Assembly: GCA_001599295.1 (NCBI GenBank)
Contig: BCGN01000006.1
Coordinates: 620,001-684,000 of the forward strand
DNA length: 64,000 nt
Direction of reading: 5' to 3'
Origin: Sporopachydermia quercuum
Lineage: Eukaryota > Ascomycota > Sporopachydermiomycetes > Sporopachydermiales > Sporopachydermiaceae
Shown: positions 1-10,225 of the stretch, piece by piece
How the letters are laid out: each line of letters starts with the position of its first letter
How positions within the stretch are numbered: the first letter of the stretch is position 1
The notes under the pieces: generated by a model
Told to the model about the DNA's origin: nothing
The model's database searches: none
What the model saw: only the letters and a program-made list of their open reading frames with translations
Position numbers and translations under genes: made by a program

Positions 1-533
1 TCTTCTCCAGTATTGATTGTTATTCAGCCTTATCAACATTAAATGGCTAGTGCAAAAAATAAATCAAATTATATCGGTATTTGCCATTTGCTATCCGTTG
101 ATCAATTGCCAACAAAACTCTTCGCTTCCGTTCTCATTATCCCGAGTTCGCTATGCATCTCTAAACTCATTGAATAAATTGTAGGAAGAAATCGGAATGA
201 AAGACAGTAGAAAGCCGACTTTCGGTTCTCCTTCATAGGTTCTTTATTGCGAACCCTTTTTGACAGGACAATTACTCTTTAGTCTTGACTCCGGACAGGT
301 TAAAGTTGAAATTAGGTTAGAATGAACCAGGAGAGCTGAGAGGAGGAGCTATGGGACAGTAACGTCTCTGACTACATCAAATATTATGATTCTACATGAT
401 GAGAAGAAATATAATGAATGATAGAAACTGCCAAATTGATCCATTGAGTTTCTATCTGGGAGATGATGCTCATGATAGTTATGTTCAAGTTGGACATTGA
501 ATATCAAAGTTTCTGTAATAATGAAGCTATATT
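1..533. other. Non-coding stretch at window start
   Basis: No convincing gene. On the + strand, frame 1 of the first 42 bases reads open to a TAA (SSPVLIVIQPYQH then stop). This could be the tail of a gene cut by the window edge, but it is too short to judge. The rest is probably the 3' flank of UBA3. Confidence 0.4.
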
Positions 534-2141
534 TCAATGTTGGAATTTCACTATGATCCGTAGTGCCAATGGTAAAGAGGAATCCGTTATAACAATTTCT
601 TCACCATCATGAACCAAATCACCCAATCTTTTATTCAAATTGGGCCTAGTTACTCCTTCCAACTGAGGAGGGGCCCTCACATAGATACTTTTAGTGGCTG
701 TCCTTAGAGAAGGAGATTGCATAGATCTGTCGATATGGCGTTAGTTTCAACTTTTAAGAATTATACTGTAGAAAAAAAGTAATAAAAATACCTCCAGCAC
801 TTACGTTTCTTGTTTCAACGATAGATCTTCTATGAACTCTTGTAAAATCAAATCTGGGGAAACTATCACTGATTTGGCCAAGCTTCCACACACTGGACAG
901 TCCTCTTTTTTCATGTACTCGAACGTGTAAGTAAAAATGGATTCATTGCCAGAATACATCATATAGTTATTCAGATATGGGTTACATGATGTAGCTATTT
1001 TGAATGCTTCATTGCAACATGATGCAGCAATTATAGCATTTGTAGATGCAATAGAAGGAATAATGTTTTTCACAACTCCCATTGTTAAAGAATATGTAAC
1101 ACCTAATATGCCAAACTCTTCAGCTCTCGCTTTCGACCTTTCATAAAGCCATTTTAGATGATTTGGATTATCTGTGTCTAGCTTTTTATCTACAGTAAGT
1201 AAGTTAGAAATGTTGTTGATATAATCTCAATATGATATCAGAAAATACACTTTATATCAAACATAACTTACCTTTGAAAACTTTGGGCCATTCAATCATA
1301 CTAGCCCATTCTATACAATGCTCTGGAAGTCTAGGAGTATTGGCTATCGTACAAATTGGGAATGTTTCTTTGTTTCCTAACATCTCTAGTGAGCATTCAT
1401 AACATGAAGTAACTGTAGGTATAATGACTCTTGATTGACCTTTGAATCCTTCGGTTCCGCCATCAATAAGAATGGTCAAAGATGACGGATCCTCACTATC
1501 AACCATATTAACTAATGTGGCACTTATCCATCTTCTTGCCTCAACAGAGTCCAGTCCACATACGATTATGCTGAATGATTTATAGAAATCATAGTCCATT
1601 TCTTGAATTCTTTTAAAATGAGGGGTAATCTTCACTTTGTTATTGAACCTTTTCATAATGAAATTAGCAGCCGTCACGGCTTTTGATTGACCAATATCAC
1701 TCTCACGAAAAAGAAACTGTCGATTGAGATTTGATATATCTATGGTATCCATATCAATCACATGAATATCTTGAAAACCAGAAAGAACAAGGTCTTTTAG
1801 AATCTCGCATCCTAATCCCCCAGCACCAATAGCACTAAAATGTTTCGTATATGTTAGGAATAGACTCCAAGCAATTGATAAGTTTTGACAACAACACCTG
1901 CCAGATGTACATGGCACTTACAGGATTTTCAAGGATGACAGAAAGTCTTTCACCGAATCACCGGGAATGAACGTTTCGTCTGTAAATGGACCATTTGTAT
2001 ACATAAAAGGCTTTAATGCTGGATAACTAAATTTAATTGTTAGCAAACTAGTATATAATGCAACTAGTGTACTCTATTATTTATACTTGTCATCAGCTCT
2101 AACACCGACATCTCATCTCATTCATACCTTCGAGTGCTCAT
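534..2141 (-). CDS. UBA3: NEDD8/Rub1-activating enzyme E1 catalytic subunit, five exons
   Basis: Catalytic half of the E1 that adenylates the ubiquitin-like protein Rub1/NEDD8, forms a thioester with it and passes it to Ubc12; its usual partner is Ula1/NAE1. My exon model is 2141..2128, 2026..1922, 1834..1272, 1189..805 and 726..534, giving 419 aa. All phases agree and each intron has a CTAAC-like branch site. Visible: ATP-binding GAGGLG at about residues 43-48, the NRQFLF segment, the active-site Cys in [10 protein letters not shown] (about residue 201), two zinc-type CxxC pairs (SCYECS and DCPVCG), and a C-terminal ubiquitin-like E2-binding domain. The first intron uses a weaker GTATGA donor, so the first five residues are the least certain. 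Longer than S. cerevisiae Uba3 (about 300 aa), which lacks most of the C-terminal domain. Confidence 0.93.
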
Positions 2142-5100
2142 GGTGATTTTATGCTTTATCTGTCGTCCCAAGCATTAAACAAATATACAATGCGCTTTGT
2201 ATTTTAATCTGTTTATATAATTCCAAAGCTACAATTATTTGATAGAATTACTGTTCATGATTACTAGGTATCGTGGGCAACTAACATGAACCAATACTAA
2301 GAGTAGATAGATATTACAATTAGGGTCATTGTGGAGAAAGATACATTTGTCAAAAGGAGACCTGATGTTAGAAAACCAAACCGGAAATCATACCAAGTTG
2401 GATTCTAAGGTGGCCACAAAAGGGAAAAATACATTATTCTGAAGTATAGAATCAGTATAAAGATAGGGTTTCAAACAATCAGTTGATTTGTTTGATTCCT
2501 AGGGTTTTGCGGCGACATTTGACTTTTATAATATGGAAGCATTGCACTCAAATGTAAGTTTAGAAGGAAGTTTGACTATGGTTAGGATGCTAGTCTATGG
2601 CACATTTTAACTTTACAACCCGATCGACTCATATAGTGTAATCACAGGTTAGTGAACCAATTTGGAGCAGCTACGATTGGATGAAATAAACCCTTNACTA
2701 AAAAACGTTTTTTATTATTTTGAATACCTATCAAATCATCAAAAACCCAATAGCAAACTTTTTCGCAAGGATGTAAAAGGTGGACGCTTAGTAAGGTTTA
2801 GTACAACCACTATTAACCACTAGAACACCCTTAAATTAGCCTTATACCCCTTTACTAAATAGGTACTTCATTAGGCGAACTTAAAAAACAAGAGTATAAT
2901 ATAGCAAAACTTTAACTTAACTGGAAAACATTTCAGTACCAGATCTGAAAGGAAAACCTACAATACTGGTAGCTAAATTATGAAACAGCAGCACAGGGCA
3001 GTTTAATTGAAATTTAAGATATTCAACAATTAAGTACACTCTAAATTTTGAGTAAATAGCTAGTCCCTTCCTTTTTTGTCATCTCAATTGATTTAAGGTT
3101 AAAGCTAACCGAGGTAAAGCTTTTACAACTTGATTAAAGTTGACAGTGAGGCGCAATTTATCTACTTGATCACAGAATTTTCATTCCAAAACCCGTTACA
3201 CTAGTTCGGGATTATGGTAGTTACGGAATTTAACAACGATCGGGGCTACTAGGATATTTTTACTTATTCTAGAATTTGCTGAAGCTCATTCAGTTTTTCC
3301 TTCAGTGGAAATTGTTAAGATTGGGTGGTCAATTATTATCCTCTTAAGATGAAGCTGAAAAAAAGGTAAAGGACTCACTCTATTTATTTCACATATATTA
3401 GATAATTGGCTTTGAAGAGGAACAATCCCAAATGTAATTCTTAATTCAAATCAACTGATGGAGAAACTTGTTTCTTTGTCACAGCTACTTAACTCACTTT
3501 TTGCTTTTGTTTCTTTTCACATGGATCTTTACGAAAATAATACTCCATACTAAATCGACTTCATTGGTAGACTATCATTTGCCGTACAATAATTTTCGTT
3601 TTCACAAAAGCAGTAATAAATCAAAGTCATAGTGTCAACTTTGATTTTCCTGAAATTTTCCCAGGCATGATGGATCATCGGTTGATAATTGATTATTTTC
3701 TTTATGAATGAAGAAGGAAAACGAGATAGAATCCCGTACCTAGTTCTTAGTGATTTATAATCGGTTATATACCTTCACATTTTCCTTCACGTTCTCACAA
3801 TGTGAGAGCCTCCATTGATTGTATGATATTAGAGCACTACACAAAGATTGAGAATCAGAACAACAATTTTTACTTGAAGGTTTCGACGCGTAATCATAGC
3901 GCAATTTGAATTACCTGCTAACTCGGAACAGGGGTGAAAATATAAAGTTGTCTGAACTGTGTGTCAAAAGCTTATGTTGAATAAGAATAAGCTTATTAGC
4001 TAAAATAAAACTTAACTTCCTAAGGTACAAACGTTAGATATTGGCTTAAGAACATTTGACTAATAAACACTTGTAACAAAACCTCTAAATAATTGAACGA
4101 CAAAACATAAAACCTAACAGGAGTCAAAATTGGTCGATGAAATTTCTTCTTTTCACGGTTATGATTATTAGCTTGTACCAACAGAACGAAACATTAAAGC
4201 AGTAATCTCTCCCAGATATCTGAAATGAAAAGGGGGTTTCAATTGTTCAACTTAGTTAACTTCCAGTTCTATACTTTCACGCCATACTCTTTTGAAATCT
4301 CAAGACACTGAATTTATAGCAGCCCAATAAGCATGTGAAATGAATATCAGCGGAGGAGACTCCGAGTAATATATTGAATATAAGATAGGAAGTTTGAGCC
4401 CCGAATCAAAGAACCAATAGTTGAAAAGAATCGTAATAGTATGCAAGTCCCTCAATTCAAACAAAGAATAAATTTGATAATTGTAGTATTTTTCCTTTTA
4501 CTAATCAGTATGTTGCCTTTTTGCTCGATGTTACCGAGTGTTTCATCTCAACAATAGAATGCTTAACTATATGAATACTAAATCAGTGATATAACGTTTT
4601 TGCTCTACATATCGAAAATTATGAGTATTTTTCACTTCCCTCATTGGTTGTTTGAACCTTCATGAAAGTCGATGATGAATTTAGGTGGGGCTTTGGCTGG
4701 AACCATTTTAACTTTGAATTTCAGATTGAAAATAGATCAATCAGATAATTCGAAAGTCTTGATCAGCTTTAAGTTGAACTCTAAATGGCTCTACTATATG
4801 TGTTCCATATATAACTTAAATACTTTTGAGTATTAACGTTTAATAACCTTAATTTAACTTAAAGTACTTTGACATCAATGAACAAAAAAGAAACAAAATC
4901 ATCAGGCAAATAGTTATAATTTGCGATTGAAAGGATATATAACAATGTGCTGATTGGTATAAATTTATTGGTCAAACAGTGCTAACGGTAGTCCTACAAA
5001 TACGTATATAAGAAGAGATTGTTCCGTTTTCAAAGAAAAAACAAAAANAATTCCAATGATTATTATTAATGTTTAAAGAATGATTTTCTTGGTTATATTA

Positions 5101-5169
5101 TAGTACAATAGGAAAATGATATCTTCCAGTATCATCAACCAATTGATATAGAACCAATTGCATTTAACA
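2142..5169. other. 3 kb intergenic region between UBA3 and the ferric reductase
   Basis: No open frame of 60 codons or more on either strand. The region lies between two divergently transcribed genes, so it probably holds both promoters. One possible tiny spliced reading frame starts at 2533 (see findings). A small inverted repeat (CTCACA-A-TGTGAG) lies near 3793. I see no clear iron-regulatory motif that I would defend. Confidence 0.6.
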
Positions 5170-7311
5170 ATGGCACAGATAAGAACTTTATGTTTTGTCA
5201 TACTAAGCATCTGCGCTAGGTTGGTTGCAGGGTTTGATGCTACACCAGCTCAAATCGTAATCGATGCATGTGATACAATGCCGTACGTTTTCTGCGATCC
5301 TCTTGAGGTGCCATCATATTATTGCACTTGTGTAAATCCAACAAGGTTGTCTTCAGTCTTACTTTGTGGAATAACTTATGGACAGCAATCTAAGTTTGCA
5401 GAGATGGTTCAAGAAGTTATTGAAACATGCTCATATTACAATTTCACTCTACCTGAAGACATAGATTACTACGAGAAGTTAGCTCAAAACGCAAGTATAT
5501 ATGCAATTAATCCTGAAGAGGATCCAACTTTTAATGAAACTGCAATTCAAGACTTACCGGTTATTTACCCTAAAGATTTATACTTACCAAATTGGATCTC
5601 AGAAAATAACTACTACGTTAACATTCATCATTCTAACTATTTTGGTGGTGCTATTGTTGCTTATTGGCTATTAGTTATTCTAATTGCTGCAGTTTTTAAC
5701 TTTGGTCATAATTATATTAGGGGCTTTAAGGAAATGTTGGCAGGACCAGCAGTGAATACTTTTAGGAAATGGTTTGTTTTACCCGCAACTTTTGGCCAAA
5801 AGCATCAAACTGGTTACAGCTATTTCAAATTCATTTCTGGTCTCATCCCAACAAGAGCTCAAACATATATTCTTGGAGGTTACTTTATTCTGAATATTAT
5901 NTTGTCAATGGTTGGTTATAATCTTCTAGACTCAGAAGTGCTTTTCGATAGTCGTAAATTAGCTCTCACTAGATTTATTGCTGATAGAACAGGTATCATT
6001 TCAATTATTCAAGTGCCGGCATTGGTCATATTTGCCTCAAGAAACAATATTTTCATGTGGCTCACTAACTGGGATTTTGAAGTATTTATGGTNTATCATA
6101 GATGGATAGCTAGAATGATGTATATTCAAGCATTTGCTCATTCTGTTGCTTGGACACGATATGGTACATATTATGGCTCCTTGGCCTTATATTGGGAAGA
6201 TAACTATTGGATCTGGGGTGGAGTTGCAACCATTCTTGGTGGTATTATTTTATTCCAAGCCTTGAAATACTTTAGAGATAGATGCTACGAATTCTTCAGA
6301 GTGTTTCATATCATACTAGTTATTTTCTTCCTCATTGGATGTTGGTGGCATTTGATAGAATTAGGATGGATGGAATACCTTTACGCTAGTATTGCAATTT
6401 GGGCCTTCGATTGGTTTGTCAGAGTATTAAGGGTTATTTGGTTTGGTGTTGCCAAACAAGCGGAATTTGAACTTGTAAATGATTCAATTAGATTTGTTGT
6501 CGACAAGCCATCATCGTGGAAATCTTACCCTGGCTCTTATGCCTATATTTACGTTTTAGCATTTTGGAGATATCATGAATCGCACCCATTTACGGTCATG
6601 CCTTGTGCCGACGATCCTACCAAGTTGTTATTCATCGTGAAAGTGAAAAAAGGAATTACAAAGAGAATAGCCAAGCATTTAATCAAACAAGTTGGTTATA
6701 AAGCTACAATAAGAGTTTGGGTCGAAGGACCATATGGACCGAAGAGTGAAATTGAGAAATACAAGAACACATTGTGTATTACTGGTGGTAATGGTTTCCC
6801 AGTGCAGCTCTCCAACATTGCTAAATTAAGAGAAGCAAAAGAAGAAAAAACTCATTATGAAGCTGTGCATGTCATACGGGACCTGAAATTTTTGGACTGT
6901 GCTGAAAAAGAATTTCAAACTATTTCAAACTTTGCAAGTACTACGATTTACTGCACACAAGGATTCATAAATGGTTCTGACGGAGAGAACGACAAACAAA
7001 ACAATGAAACTAATGAAAATAATGATACAACAAAGGAAGTTGGAGCAGAAGAATCAACAAGTAGTGTTTCTTCAAACAACTCGTATGATTTAGAATTTTG
7101 GCAGAAAAGACTACCAAATGTTCAATTCAAGTCTGNAAGACCAAACATTGATGAAATTATCTCCGAAAAAATTAAGGATCTTAATGGATCTTTAGCAGTT
7201 GTCAGCTGTGGACCAGCTCAAATGAATGATGACGTTCGTAGATGTGTAGCAGCACATCTCAACGATACAACATATAGGATTGATTTGATTGAAGAATCAA
7301 AAGTCTGGTGA
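5170..7311 (+). CDS. Ferric/cupric reductase, FRE family
   Basis: Plasma-membrane flavocytochrome that passes electrons from NADPH through FAD and two hemes to extracellular Fe(III) or Cu(II), supplying reduced metal for uptake. I place the start at the ATG at 5170 (713 aa); the frame is open a little further upstream, but only from a TTG. The first ~22 residues form a secretion signal, followed by a Cys-rich extracellular part and then several membrane spans. Heme ligands are H310/H324 and H380/H394, each pair spaced by 14. The FAD motif HPFT starts near residue 472, VEGPYG follows, the NADPH-site GGNGFP comes next, and CGPAQMNDDVRR lies at the C-terminus. An Asn/Glu/Ser-rich insert (about residues 600-640) interrupts the NADPH domain. 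Three single Ns do not break the frame. Which FRE paralogue this is cannot be told. Confidence 0.93.
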   Translation: MAQIRTLCFVILSICARLVAGFDATPAQIVIDACDTMPYVFCDPLEVPSYYCTCVNPTRLSSVLLCGITYGQQSKFAEMVQEVIETCSYYNFTLPEDIDYYEKLAQNASIYAINPEEDPTFNETAIQDLPVIYPKDLYLPNWISENNYYVNIHHSNYFGGAIVAYWLLVILIAAVFNFGHNYIRGFKEMLAGPAVNTFRKWFVLPATFGQKHQTGYSYFKFISGLIPTRAQTYILGGYFILNIXLSMVGYNLLDSEVLFDSRKLALTRFIADRTGIISIIQVPALVIFASRNNIFMWLTNWDFEVFMXYHRWIARMMYIQAFAHSVAWTRYGTYYGSLALYWEDNYWIWGGVATILGGIILFQALKYFRDRCYEFFRVFHIILVIFFLIGCWWHLIELGWMEYLYASIAIWAFDWFVRVLRVIWFGVAKQAEFELVNDSIRFVVDKPSSWKSYPGSYAYIYVLAFWRYHESHPFTVMPCADDPTKLLFIVKVKKGITKRIAKHLIKQVGYKATIRVWVEGPYGPKSEIEKYKNTLCITGGNGFPVQLSNIAKLREAKEEKTHYEAVHVIRDLKFLDCAEKEFQTISNFASTTIYCTQGFINGSDGENDKQNNETNENNDTTKEVGAEESTSSVSSNNSYDLEFWQKRLPNVQFKSXRPNIDEIISEKIKDLNGSLAVVSCGPAQMNDDVRRCVAAHLNDTTYRIDLIEESKVW

Positions 7312-7728
7312 AAGAGGGAAAATTTTATTTTTATTTTAGATTATGGAAAGTGTATATATAATATAATATTTATTTATTTATTTTTTTAATTTCTGTTTGC
7401 TCTTAACTTGATTCCGACTTTAAGGTTATGACTGAAGGACTAATTTTTTTTATTTTGACAAAGTTCAATATTAGTGGAAATCGTATATTAAGTTCAATTG
7501 CCAAAGTTGGATTGATTTCAATTGGCTAGAACCTCAACTGCACCCTGAAATTCTCTGGGCAATATTCGGTCAACATAAAATCTCGTCTTGCAGGTAGNAT
7601 AATTGGCATGAGATCCGATGGTGTTTTCANTGCTATTTTTTTAATACTTTATTTCTTCCATCGAATTGTGATAGCAAGTATTTCCTTAGCAACAACGGGA
7701 GGTCCCAAAGCAAAAATCAACCTTACTT
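7312..7728. other. Intergenic region, ferric reductase to WDR89-like gene
   Basis: Contains the 3' end of the reductase (A/T-rich run at about 7320-7400) and the promoter of the next gene. A TGCACCC heptamer at 7539-7545 matches the core of Aft-type sites but lies downstream of the reductase, so I attach no function to it. Confidence 0.5.
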
Positions 7729-9171
7729 ATGACCAGCGAATTATTAATTGTCCTATTATACACTTATTTAAATCCACTCAGTATGCTGCTAAAAAACGCA
7801 AGCTCTTGGTTTTCTAATGAAAAAAATGCTTATATTATAGAGCTTACCCAAACAAATCATGGATTAGTATCTCTATCGTCAAGCAATACGATAATCTTAC
7901 ATAACTACGAGACGTTGAAGCCTTTGAAGTATATTGAGCATGCACGTNATAATAAAGATACTACAGTGACAAGTATACGGAAAATTGATAATCATGTGTT
8001 TGCCAGTAGTGGAGGAAATGAAATCAGACTATGGGACATGAGAACTGACATGCAGCAGCCATGTGAGAAAGTCTCCATAGATTTTGACCCCAAAAGCAAG
8101 CATAACTTCCTTTGCTTCGACTACTATAATCAGTATATTGCCGGAGGNACCGATCTTGTTGGAGTTGATGCTGAAGTGCATATTTGGGATTTAAGACGAG
8201 TGAAGCCAGGGAAAGCATTCCGATCTTTCATTGATTGTCATCATGACGATGTTACCATATTGCAATTTAGCTCATGGAATTATGGCACTGGAAATGGGAC
8301 TTCTGAAGATATGAATTTATTATTATCAGGTTCAGTTGATGGACTTATCAATATATACGATGCCAATATTGAAGAGGAGGAGGATTCCCTCAAACAAGTT
8401 GTTAATCACAATGCTTCAATTCATTCAGCTGGTTTCCTTGCAAAAGATAGAGTGTTTGGTTTATCTCATATGGAAACATTTAGTTTATATCAAGTTAATA
8501 ATTTTGATTTAGAGGAATCAATCGAGCCCAAACCAACAGATATAGGTGATGTACGTAAAATATGGGATTGTGAGTATGTTGTTGAGTTGTATACAAACCA
8601 GGGTAGTGGATTCTGTGCTGTGGGCAGCAATTCTACTGCGACTTGCAAGCTATATCCGTTTGCTAGTGAGAATGTTGTACTAGAAGAAAATTCATATTTC
8701 AGTTTGGCGGGTGCTCATGGGGAAGAAGTTGTCAGAAGTATTAGTTTTGATTGGAGGAACAATAGTAGAAACAAGACAGTTTACTCTGGTGGTGAGGATG
8801 GATTTATAAGGACGTGGACGGTCTCGGATGAGCAGATTGGCAGCTTCCTTGATAAATTGCATACACTGAATATTGAAAACACTGAACTTGCATCTAAAGA
8901 GGCTATGGATGTTGATGCAGAGGAAGTTGAAGCCGAAAAGGAAGTAGAGGAGGGAGATGATAGTGATCAGGTCGACGAGAGTGAATCTGATGCTAAAGCT
9001 CAGCTAGAAGTGAATTTACAAGATGAGGCCCATCAACAAAGAAAACTGAAGCACCGTCATAAGAACAAACACAAGGAGAAAAAGAGGAAAAACAAGGAAA
9101 GAAAGATCAACAAGGATAATCCCCTAATGAAGATGAAAGGCGATAGGAAGAAAGGATTTTCTCCATATTAA
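7729..9171 (+). CDS. WD40-repeat protein, WDR89-like (S. cerevisiae YNL035C type)
   Basis: A 480-aa beta-propeller protein. WD-type repeat ends are visible (NEIRLWDMR, EVHIWDLRR, DGLINIYDA, DGFIRTWTV), with GGEDG and SGSVDG turns before them. The order and spacing resemble WDR89 and the nuclear S. cerevisiae protein YNL035C, whose role is not established. The C-terminus has an acidic stretch (about residues 385-420) followed by a Lys/Arg-rich tail (KHKEKKRKNKERK), which suggests a nuclear or nucleolar location. Met19 (7783) is an alternative start and may be the real one, since the first 18 residues are hydrophobic and unlike a WD40 N-terminus. No intron is needed. Confidence 0.82.
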   Translation: MTSELLIVLLYTYLNPLSMLLKNASSWFSNEKNAYIIELTQTNHGLVSLSSSNTIILHNYETLKPLKYIEHARXNKDTTVTSIRKIDNHVFASSGGNEIRLWDMRTDMQQPCEKVSIDFDPKSKHNFLCFDYYNQYIAGXTDLVGVDAEVHIWDLRRVKPGKAFRSFIDCHHDDVTILQFSSWNYGTGNGTSEDMNLLLSGSVDGLINIYDANIEEEEDSLKQVVNHNASIHSAGFLAKDRVFGLSHMETFSLYQVNNFDLEESIEPKPTDIGDVRKIWDCEYVVELYTNQGSGFCAVGSNSTATCKLYPFASENVVLEENSYFSLAGAHGEEVVRSISFDWRNNSRNKTVYSGGEDGFIRTWTVSDEQIGSFLDKLHTLNIENTELASKEAMDVDAEEVEAEKEVEEGDDSDQVDESESDAKAQLEVNLQDEAHQQRKLKHRHKNKHKEKKRKNKERKINKDNPLMKMKGDRKKGFSPY

Positions 9172-10225
9172 AGGATGGACATCTAGGCATAAGAAATAGT
9201 GATAGAGATAGATATAGAGAGACTGTGACATAGTAGTTATTATGTCGTTTGTCCAAGGATGTAATATAATGAGGAAAATATCCTAAATATTCAAGTTAGA
9301 AGATATTTACTGGTAAAAGTAGAGTTGAAAGACAATTGAAAAAACTATTCTTGAAAATGTTACCAGTAGTCATATCACGTCTCACTTCATAAACAATATC
9401 TCATTACAGGACAAATTCTCTATATTGCATTACAAGTAGCAATAGAACCCAAAACTTATACCAACTATGCTAATGAAGACCTGTGAAGTTATTATATTGT
9501 TTTTTATAATCTAGATTTTACATATTAACCGTCAAACATTATGTCACTTCTTACTCCCAAATACTTTTTTCTTGCTCTCTTTTCTCTTTCTTTCAAGCCT
9601 TACTTTACATATCTGCATGCCAGTCTCAAGGCTTACCCCTTATTAAGTCCAATAACAAGTCCATAGCATCTCATTACATCAAAACTCATATTAACCCAAT
9701 TTCATATCCCTGTACTGTCTCTATTGTTGATTATCTAACAACTACTACTATTCTATCTATAGAATCAGTAAACAGAAGTTTACAAGACAATCCATCTATC
9801 AAATTACCAAGTAACTTGACCAAGATCCAATTCACCTGGAGCTGTGCAATATACAGTGATTCAATTAGACGGATCAACCAGTTGTAATAACGTGTTTGGC
9901 ATTTGGCATTTGGTTGCTTGCATGCTTGCATTGTTACTAATACTTTCTGTTCATTCTCCCTTGGTGACCCTGCCAAGAAAGAGATCCTGCTGGATGAAAG
10001 TGTGTCATTTTTAACCTATCAGTGAATTGCAATTGATTAATATTTGCATAGTGTCAATAGCTGATCTGTAAGGGAAAAAAGTAATTAACCCAACTGCGGT
10101 ATTTGTATTGTATCACCAATACCAATCCTATAAACACTATTCTTAGTCACACACTAGACTTTGCTATAAAAGTTTCTACAATAGAGCGCTTTTGAAGCTG
10201 CCGAAAGACCACATAAGCCAGCCTA
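9172..10225. other. Intergenic region upstream of the kinase gene
   Basis: The frame on the minus strand at 9731-9976 begins with TTG and resembles no family I know. I see only the promoter of the kinase gene and the 3' flank of the WD40 gene here. Confidence 0.5.

Noticed and set aside
5158-5169. Four extra codons before the ferric reductase ATG
   Set aside because: They begin with TTG; the ATG at 5170 directly starts a good signal peptide.
7539-7545. TGCACCC, an Aft-type iron-response core
   Set aside because: It lies downstream of the reductase and before an unrelated WD40 gene; a single 7-mer can occur by chance.
9731-9976. 81-codon frame on the minus strand before the kinase
   Set aside because: Starts with TTG, matches nothing known and overlaps a promoter region.
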